A stretch of 64,000 bases of DNA, from positions 8,004,001-8,068,000 of the forward strand of contig NC_091006.1 in NCBI RefSeq assembly GCF_041146395.1, given 5' to 3'. This document shows, one piece after another, positions 56,350-64,000 of this stretch. Within the stretch, counting starts at the first letter, position 1; every line of letters begins with the position of its first letter. Under the pieces are notes generated by a model. The model saw only the letters and a program-made list of their open reading frames with translations. It ran no database searches and was not told the origin of the DNA. This DNA comes from Eulemur rufifrons. Taxonomy: Eukaryota; Chordata; Mammalia; Primates; Lemuridae. Position numbers and translations under genes: made by a program.

Positions 56350-59300
56350 GAGTGGGGACGGACGGCCGCCTGAGATAGGGATGTCTGCTGTCGCTGCCCA
56401 GAGTCCCGGTGCGGGTGGGGAAGGGGGCTGGTGAGGAGGAGGAGAGACTGAGACATCCTGGAGAGGGAAGACAGCCAGGAGACCTCAGGCTGGCAGCACA
56501 GAGAGGAGAGGCAGAGCCGGTGAGACAGGAGATGGAGGGAGCTGGGGAGAGGGAGAGGAGCAAGATGGAGACGGTAAGAAAGATCAAGAGCTACCAGGAG
56601 GCCCCATGGGGTGCTTGGGGAGGCGAGGTTTAGAGAGGCAGGTGGAGGGCAGAGGGAGGGACTCAGAACACACGGCCAGACCCTGGAAGAGGTGACGGGA
56701 GCTAGGGAGCAGGAACATGCAGGAAAAGATTGAAGGGGAAGCTGAGCCACAAGGCAACAGCGCGTGAGGGGTGGGGCAACAGGGAGCCCCGGCCTAAGCT
56801 GACCCTGCACCTCCTCCATCCCCTTTGGAGCCTGGGCTGCCTGCCCAGCAGGGTGGGAATCTGCTCCCACCCCTCCGCCTGCCGCTAGCCCTGGAGCCAG
56901 CCTCTCCCTGGGGCCCAGCCCCTCCCCAGGCTGTACTGTGACTCCAGGAACACTCACATCCGGCCCTCCTGGGACCCGAGCGGGTGTCTGACTGTTTACA
57001 TCCCTATCCCCCAGAGGCCTCAGCTGTTGGGGCTGCATCAGCTGTCTGGGGACCTCCCAGGACCTGGGGTGGGACTAATGGCCCCCCACTAAGCCTGGCC
57101 TCACTCCACCCTGGTTTGGGGAGGGACTCTCCAGATCATCTTAGGAACCCACACTGCCAGTGGCAGTTTTTTATCTGTCCAGCCTGACTTCCTCCCCCCG
57201 GTTTGAATAATGGAGCCCGTGGGAACAGCTGGAGGAAGAGTGGGGGGAAGTGGTGAACGCCAATGGAATAACAGCTAGAGTGGGAAACGACAGCGGGGCT
57301 GGGGGCAGGGGCCTGAACACTCTGAGGGAGTTTGCCAGCCCACCTCACCCCAGGGCTGGGAGGGGGTCCCTTGCTGTAGGAGCCCCCCACCCCCACAGCT
57401 CTCCTGGCTCACTTAGCTTCCACCAAGGGGTGTAGAGATTCTTCAGCAGGGGCAGCACCGCCCCTCCTGGGGGGGGAGTTGGGAAGTCTTTGTATACAGT
57501 CCTGTTTGCTTTGTGCATCAGTCCGTGTCCAATCAGGAGAGAGAAATCACACAGCAATTGGAACAGGGGAAAATTGGCATAACGCTGGTAAGAGCTGCCT
57601 TCCTAGGGGATATAGCTGGGGGTGAATGCGCCGGCCAAACGCAACATTTCTGTCTCCCTAAGCCTTTGGATTCCTCCCCTCATCCATGTCAGGTCGTTCT
57701 GGTCTCGGCCTCAGTAACTGTAGGCCACTATTGGGTCCAAGTTCTGGTCAGCCAACCGAGGAAGCTATGAGAGCCACTTCCAGCTGCACAAGGTAACCCA
57801 TTAAATCTGGAACCTCTAGTAAGTGCACTCATGCCAGTAAATTTGGCGTGAGCTAGTGTTATATCCACCCTTATTGGTCTAAGAACCTAAGATCGGCTTC
57901 TGCACACACTTCCCAGGTTTCTGACCATACATGTATTTGCAAAGTCTTGTCATTCTTTTAGTGTATAAGCTGCTCCCTCCTGAGTCCTAGTGGGCACCTG
58001 TGCCCCTGGGGCAAGCTGAGATTGACCCCAGTTATTTCTGGGTCTAGGGGCAGCAGGGGACACTTGTGGTGAATCCTAAGAACGGACACCCTCCTTCAAG
58101 GCATCTGACCCTGGTGTGGTCATCACAGTTTCCAAGCACAGGAAGCTGGTAGGTTCCTCAGACACTGGTAAGGGAGGCTCAGAGTGACTTAGAGGTTCAA
58201 CATTCTGTTTACTCTGCGTCCAACTAGATGACTCCCTTCCAGAGATGTAAAAGCTTTTGGGGCTCTCGTGGAAGCTCTCTGGTTCAGACTGTGACTTGAG
58301 GTCAGTTAACAGACGCTTGACACTGTCTATTTGTAAGTGCTCAAGGGCACCCCAAAGGATCCACCCAACACCCTGGTCTTTAGAATTGTCGCTAATGCCA
58401 CAGCTGTGAAGCACGGCAGCCGCAGGCGCTCCCAGGGTTCATGCTTCAGTCGGCCCCTCATCGTGGTCAACCACAGGTGGTAGCGGGATCGCGATACCAC
58501 TGCATGCTGTGGGTTTCTAGTACCCTCTTTCCCATCAGCAAGAGCTCAGCACTGTGTACAAGCCCAAAGGCACAACCAAACCTACCCCTGAATCCCATCT
58601 TTTGAGCCTATTTCCTGGGACACTCCAGGTAGCAATTCTGTGTCCACTGGGTCCAATCAGGAGAGAAAAACCAGAGTAACTTTAACAGGGAAAGTTTAAT
58701 ATAAATTATTGACTTTAATTGGAATAATAGGGATTTACTGGCAAAAATGCCTCTGAATTGACTGGAAATCCAACTGGGGTGCTGGGGCCAGTTGCTCACA
58801 GAAAGGCGCCTCAGTGGAGGCACTGTACCCCCCGTGGAACCACTCGGGGGTAGAGGGTGCCCGGGGCAGCTGCTGAGCGTCCGGCACTGCAGGAGCTGGG
58901 TGCTGGGGAAGCCAGACGCCCCGCAGCACCCAGACTCGCCCCGCAGCACCCAGACACGAGCACACCCAACAGGAACCAGGAAGGAAATCCCTTTCCTCCT
59001 GCAGTGTCTCTAGAGTGCCTGCTACTGACAAAGCCTGGCATGCTAGTTAGCAAAGGAAAAGTGTATTTCAAAGGCCCAGATCCATTTTCACAGAGCAGAC
59101 AAAAAAGTTGAATTTGGAGCCGAAAGTCAATGGACCAATAACCGGCAGCTCCATGGGATGCGGGGTGCCACTGGCCTCCAGTGAGTGTGGGCCAAGGACG
59201 CTGTACCTCCTACAGCGAGGGCAGTCCTACACAGGGAAGAAACGTCCCTGTAAAGTGCCAGGGGCACCACCCTCTATCGGTCAAGGCCCCTGCAAGAAAT

Positions 59301-59700
59301 GGCAGCACACACAAATGAGGACGATTTGAGAAGAGTCTCTTGACAAGGTGTGGGCCAAGTGTGGGGAACCACGAAGATGAGCGCAGCTTCCTGGGGCTAC
59401 CGAAGCCCGAGCCTCCACCTCCCCAGGCCTGAGGAGGCAGCGGAAGGAGAGGTGTGTGGAAAGGGCCGCCTGACAGGATGACAGGAGCTGTGACCTTCAG
59501 CCAGGGACAGCCGGGAATAAATACCCCTCCTTCACGCTCTCCTTCCCTCTGATCTGCCAGTGCCACACCCCCACTCCCACGTTGAACCCAACTGGAAGCC
59601 AGAAGTGTGGTGAGCGATGAGACATTCCACGCGCCACCCTGAGATCCCACTGGAGTTGGGAGGAGGCCGAGGGCCACGCGTGGACGGGGCTGGCTCTGTC
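56350..59700. other. Interval between B3GNT8 and the DMAC2 stop codon
   Basis: 56400-56800 is purine-rich on the plus strand. 57527-57575 and 58650-58696 share a diverged direct repeat beginning 'gtccaatcaggagaga'. 58917-58960 has a short tandem repeat of 'cgccccgcagcacccagac'. The DMAC2 3' UTR must lie in the right part; I find no AATAAA on the minus strand close to the stop codon. A 112-codon minus-strand open frame at 58076-58414 matches nothing I recognise. Confidence 0.5.
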
Positions 59701-62700
59701 CTAAGGCCGTTCCTCCAGCTCCACCTTCAGGCCCTGGGCCCAGCCGGCTCCCAGAACCTCGCAGTTGGGCAGCATCTCCTCCATCAAGATCTGCGTGAGG
59801 CCTGGGATGGACACAGCAGGGAGATCTGAGATGTCCAGTCTGCGGAGGTTCCTGAAGGGGGCAAGAAGGGCAGGAAGCCAGTGTAAGGATAGCATTTGTG
59901 TGTCTGGTGGGTGGCGGGGAGTGGAGGCGATTGGCCCCAATTCAGCCCTAGCTCCCTAAAATAAAAGCAAATCTTTATAGCTGTCCAAGCACGTGAAATC
60001 CACCGTGTTAACTGCAGATACGCACCCCTGCTCCCACTGTTCTGCAACAGTGTAAATATCATGGCATTTCATCAAAATAAAGGAAGAAACCCCAGAGTCA
60101 TTTCATTCTCCCAGAGACTCAGTGCAACTGCTCCCCTGTGCTTACCCACCACGAACGCTCTAGGTTTTGATGGAGGCGGGGCCGTGGGAAACTGCCCTAC
60201 AGCACCCGCCCCCCACCCCCAATTTCTCTCCTGCGTCTGTGTTGTGTGGGAGGTGCCCTGGCACGGGGCGGCCTGGGCTGAGGTCTTACTGGAGGTGGTG
60301 GAGGCAGGCGAGGCCCCGTTCGGAGACGTGGGGGCAACCGGCCAGCGAGAGCTCCTGCAGTGAGCTGGCCAGTGGGTGAAGGCGGCTGAGACACCAGTCG
60401 TCCACGTGGGGGCAGTGCTGCAGCGACAAGGACTGGAGCTCCTTCAGGAGCACTGCAGGGGGAGAGGGCAGGATGGCACCAAGAGCCCTGTGGAGCCCAC
60501 CGCCAAAGGGAGCACGCACAGGCCTGTGCCATCTCCATCCCACCCCGCCCACCCCACCGTACCCCACTCACAGAGATTGTCCAGGCCCTCGTAGTTGATG
60601 GCACAGCCGCTGGCGTCCACGGCCTCCACAGGTACCCCCTGGAACTTCAAGAACTCAAGACTGAAATGGCTGCGCTCATTTGGCCTGATCCATTCCTTGT
60701 TCTGAAATCTGCAAAAGGAAAAGAGGGGGTGTCAGCGGAGTGCCCCATTCTTCCCAGGCTCCAGCCTCTGAGAATTCTCCCCAGCCTCATATAATAAAAT
60801 TATCGTACAGTGTCTGGTCTGCTTCCTATATATCAGGGCCTGTACTAACTGCTCTACATGGGTGGCCTTACTGGATCCTGTGACAGTCCCAACAAAGATG
60901 GAATGTTTTGCCAATTTTACATACCCAGAGAACAAAGGTCAGAGATAGTGCTGACAAAGTAAGAGCAAAGAATCAAGAATGCAAGAATCCCTGTAGATGG
61001 GCAAAAGTAAGGGATATTTTCAAACATGTACACTGTTTCTAAGGAAGGTGCTGGAGGAAGCGCTCAAACCCAGTGAAGTTTTAATTGAAAAAAAGATGAG
61101 GGGTAGATGAAGTCTATGTGAATTGTGTTTTTCAAAAAAGAAGAAAAAAAAATAAAAAACAAAGGGAGGAGGAGAAAAGGAAGAAGGAGAAAGGAGGGGG
61201 GAAAGGATGAAAGAAAGAAAAAGGAACATTGAGCACATATACTGTGCCAGGCCTTGTTGCAAATGTTGAGATTGCAAAATCCCATTCAGTCTTTACAGCA
61301 AACCATGCGGGTTAGATATGAGCACCATCCCATTTCACGGATGACAAAACTGAAGCTCAAGAATAAGTCCCAAGCCACATAGCCAGTAGGTGGCAGAGAC
61401 TAGGGGACTCACAGTGAAGCCTGTCTGACTGCAGAGGCTGGGTGCGAGAGATGCCCGCCCACCTCCCCCAACCCCTTAGCCGTCATACTTGACCGAGCCT
61501 CCCTGCTTCAGGATGAAATAGGCACCTGCGGCATCCGGGCCATAGTTCTCCACGAGGTGGGCAAAGGATCTGAGGAGAAAATGGCAGCTAAGGATGAGGC
61601 CTGGGGAGCGCCACCCCCCTCCCCAACACTGCTTAGAGGGTCAGAGTCCACAGCGCCAGGCAGACAGAGTCAGGCTGCCAATATTTTTTTTTATTATTTA
61701 TTTTATTTTTTTTTAGAGATAGAGTATCGCTCTGTTGCCCTGGCTAGAGTGCCGTGGCGTCAAGCTCACAGCAACCTCAAACTCCTGGGCTTAACGCGAT
61801 CCTTCTGCCTCACAGGCTGCAAATATTTATTGTGCCTATTAAGTGCTGGGCACTAGGGGGGTACGATGGTGACCAAGGCAGAGAACATCCCTGCCGTTGT
61901 CAAGCTATTTTACAGAGGGAGACAGACCACAAGCCAGGAAACAGTGGCAAACTGCAGAGAATATCAATTCCGTGATAAAATAAAGCAGAGGGGCTGAGTG
62001 GGAGTGGCTTGGCTCAGGGGTGGGGATGGCAGAAGCTAATTCAGTTTGGGTGTTAAGAAATGTGTCTTGGAGGTGACATGAACTGGTCACGAGTACCTGG
62101 GCTCAAGGGATCCTCCTGAGTCAGCCTCCTGAGTAGCTGGGGACTACAGGCACACACCACCATGCCTGGCTAATCAAAAAAAATTTTTTTTAGAGACAGG
62201 GGCTTGCTATGTTGCCCAAGCTGGTCTCAAACTCCTAGCTTCAAGGGATCTTCCCGCTTCAGCCTCCTGAGTAGCTGGGATTACAGCTCGTACCTGGCAG
62301 GGAGGTGACATTTGATCAGAGACTTGAGTGGCGAGAAGGAACAGAGTGCAAAGGCTCGAAGGCTAGAATTACGATGGCTGAGCAAACAGCAATAAGATGC
62401 TGAGCAAACAGCAATAAGGATGCTATGTTGAGGGTGAGGGGAGTTCCTGGTAGGGGGTCTCAAAGCTCAGTAGGGGACAAGTTTTAGGCCTTGCTTGGAG
62501 ACTGGCTTTTACTGTCGGTGCAATTGGAAACCACTTGAGGGTTTTAAGCAGGGTGGCAATGTTATCTATTTTACTTTTTAAGGAGTCCTTTAACTGCTTT
62601 GTGGACCACAATGCAGTATATGGGGTGAACAGTAACCAGTTAGGAGATGACTGCAGTAATCCAACCATAAAACAAAGGGGTGTACCAAGCTACTAAGAGT

Positions 62701-63332
62701 GGAGGCAGTAAGAACTGGTTAAATTTGGGATAGTCTAGTATTTTATTGATGGACCGGGAGTGGAGGGCAGAGAGAGCAATCAGGGATGACCCCTCAAAAT
62801 TTGGCTTGAACAACTGGGTGGGCAGCGTTACTGGTTAGTGGGATAGGGAAGGCTTAGGGGTGAGCAGATTTTTTTTAGGGAGAAATGAGGGTTTGGTTTT
62901 AGCCATGTTAGGATTGAGATGCTAGCTATACCTCAAGTGGAGCTGGTGGGTAGCAAGTTGTTTATATGAACTGGAGTTCTTGAGAGGGCATCGGCTGGAG
63001 AGGAAGCTGCAAGAGTCAGCAAGGCTGGCATTGGAAGCCAAGGTGCCACCAGGGAATGGTAAGGGCAGGCCCTGGGCTTTGACTGGTGAAGCCTGAGCAG
63101 TGGGTCTCCACAAGGTCTTGCAGGCTAGGGGTTCTCACCGATTTTTCTGGTGCACTTTCAACATCTGCCTTTGGAGGAAGTACTGTCTCATAAACTCCAC
63201 ATCATAGAAGCGGTCAGACAGGAACTGGAGCAGTGTTTTTCCCTTCTGACTGCCCTCTGGAGTCGCTGCCCCACCCGGGCCGTGGATGCCCCTGCTACTC
63301 CCATTCCATATGGCTGCCACCAGGCGCAGGGA
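59701..63332 (-). CDS. DMAC2: DMAC2 (distal membrane-arm assembly component 2; formerly ATP5SL), exons 2-6; exon 1 off the right edge
   Basis: Mitochondrial factor needed to assemble the distal membrane arm of complex I; carries leucine-rich repeats related to ATP synthase factor s. Exons on the minus strand: 63332-63139, 61569-61489, 60708-60572, 60452-60290, 59851-59701 (194, 81, 137, 163, 151 nt), 241 residues plus TAG; phases agree throughout. The first exon (initiator and about five residues) is outside the window. Exon 2 begins [11 protein letters not shown] by homology; a GTG at 63320 is not the start. The exon 2 acceptor has two AGs six bases apart (63340-63339, 63334-63333), both in frame. 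The LRR part runs from NYEGLDNL through [29 protein letters not shown] and [12 protein letters not shown]. The C-terminus ends ELEERP, about nine residues shorter than my recollection of human DMAC2. Introns hold L2, Alu and MIR pieces. Confidence 0.95.
60780..61440 (-). repeat. MIR relics and purine-rich tract in DMAC2 intron
   Basis: 60800-60950 and 61215-61440 carry antisense MIR wording ('tactgtgccaggccttgttgcaaatg', 'gatgacaaaactgaagctcaag', 'agccacatagccagtaggtggcag'). Between them, 61134-61226 is an A/G-rich run (aagaagaaaaaaa, gagaaaaggaagaaggaga). Confidence 0.6.
61685..61817 (-). repeat. Alu-derived monomer, reverse orientation
   Basis: Single Alu arm ('gttgccctggctagagtgccgtggcgtcaagctcac'). 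Near-duplicate flanks 'ggctgccaatattt' and 'ggctgcaaatattt' suggest a target-site duplication. It sits inside an L2. Confidence 0.8.
61840..63060 (-). repeat. L2 LINE 3' end, antisense, split by Alu
   Basis: L2 antisense phrases: 'ggtacgatggtgaccaaggcagag', 'ggaggtgacatttgatcagag', 'ggaaaccacttgagggttttaagcagggtggcaatgttat', 'gaggtgactgcagtaatcca'-like. Interrupted by the Alu at 62095-62287. A 22-bp tandem duplication 'gctgagcaaacagcaataag' (62377-62420) lies inside. Confidence 0.7.
62095..62287 (-). repeat. Partial Alu, reverse orientation, in an L2
   Basis: 'cctgagtagctggggactacaggcacacaccaccatgcc' and 'gttgcccaagctggtctcaaactcctagc' are Alu arms in reverse; the poly(T) end is missing. The flanks share 'cgagtacctgg'/'cgtacctgg'. 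Confidence 0.8.
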
Positions 63333-63740
63333 CTGGGGCTGGGGAGAGGAAAGGAGGAGCTGAGCTTGGATCCCCCAATTCTTGCTGCATAAACCTCAAC
63401 CCCTCTGCTTCCTGAGTTTCTCTAAGTTCTCCTTTCAGAACTTCCAAATTCTTAGGGGTTCCAGAAATTTCTCCATGTTGTTCTCAAGTTCTTCCCCTTA
63501 ATCAGCCCTGAATTCTCTCCTTGATTTAGCCAAATATTGTTGATTTTCCTAAATTTTCCCCCAAACCTAAGGAGGTTTCTCAAAACCTCCATTATCTGAC
63601 TTTTTACTTCCCACAAATTCACCCCTTAATTTTACCCAATTCTTCTCCCAGGGTCTTCCTGAATGATTTATTTCTTTCCCCCAAATATAATCTTAATTTC
63701 TTTCCAAACCATGCAGAGAATTTACCATTAAGACCACGCT

Positions 63741-64000
63741 CAGGCTGGGTGTGGTGGATCACGCCTGTAATCCTAGCACTCTGAGAGGGCGAGGCAGAAG
63801 GATAGCTCAAGGTCAGGAGTTTGAGACCAGCCTGAGCAAGAGCGAGACCCTGTCTCTACTAGAAAAATAGAAAGAAATTAGCTGGACAACTAAAAATATA
63901 TATAGAAAAAATTAGCTGGGCATAGTGGCTTATGCCTGTAATCCCAGCTACTCGGGAGGCTGAGGCAGGAGGATCACTTGAGCCCAGGAGTTTGAGGTTG
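63741..64000 (+). repeat. Alu (long-type), truncated by the window edge
   Basis: Starts 'caggctgggtgtggtggatcacgcc'. Includes the 'agctggacaactaaaaatat' linker insertion. The right arm runs off the end of the window. Located in DMAC2 intron 1. Confidence 0.93.

Noticed and set aside
63135..63320. DMAC2 start at the GTG at 63320
   Set aside because: The preceding codons SLRLV continue the known protein and an acceptor lies just upstream, so this is exon 2, not the start.

Overview
This is nuclear DNA of a primate, almost certainly a strepsirrhine (lemur/loris group). The genes are vertebrate multi-exon genes with GT-AG introns. They follow the order and orientation of the human 19q13.2 segment TGFB1 - B9D2 - TMEM91 - EXOSC5 - BCKDHA - B3GNT8 - DMAC2. 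The youngest repeats are dimeric Alus carrying the strepsirrhine signature ('cctgagcaagagcgagacc' in the left arm, 'gctgtgagctaggctgac' in the right arm). I cannot name the species from the sequence alone.

Layout, left to right. 1-8403: TGFB1 (minus), exons 1-5; exons 6-7, which encode nearly all of the mature cytokine, lie off the left edge. About 8940-16680: B9D2 (minus), three coding exons with a polyadenylation signal only about 550 bp from the TGFB1 start site. 16700-20200: gene-free interval with an old MIR split by a solo LTR. 20230-25130: TMEM91 (plus), three coding exons. 26600-33430: EXOSC5 (minus), six exons, sharing a roughly 500-bp CpG-rich head-to-head promoter with BCKDHA (plus, nine exons, 33864-53144). 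54110-55303: B3GNT8 (minus), one coding exon, tail-to-tail with BCKDHA. 59701-63332: DMAC2 (minus), exons 2-6; exon 1 is off the right edge.

The exon boundaries given were read base by base. Every complete gene closes in frame to about the expected length: B9D2 175 aa, TMEM91 174 aa, EXOSC5 235 aa, BCKDHA 450 aa, B3GNT8 397 aa. No gene shows a frameshift or premature stop.

The genes are not a pathway or operon; they are a conserved syntenic block of independent housekeeping and signalling genes. TGFB1 is a secreted growth factor, B9D2 acts at the ciliary transition zone, TMEM91 is a dispanin-type membrane protein, EXOSC5 is an RNA-exosome ring subunit, BCKDHA is the E1-alpha subunit of mitochondrial branched-chain ketoacid dehydrogenase, B3GNT8 is a Golgi polylactosamine enzyme and DMAC2 is a mitochondrial complex I assembly factor.

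The rest is introns, CpG islands and repeats: 17 Alu or Alu-derived copies, many L2 and MIR relics, L1 3' ends, two hAT-type DNA transposon relics and two LTRs. I found no undescribed molecular system. The most informative signals are nested insertions with intact target-site duplications, a small dispersed duplication ending in poly(A) in B9D2 intron 2, a solo LTR with a readable promoter layout, and a pure 21-C tract in a BCKDHA splice acceptor.
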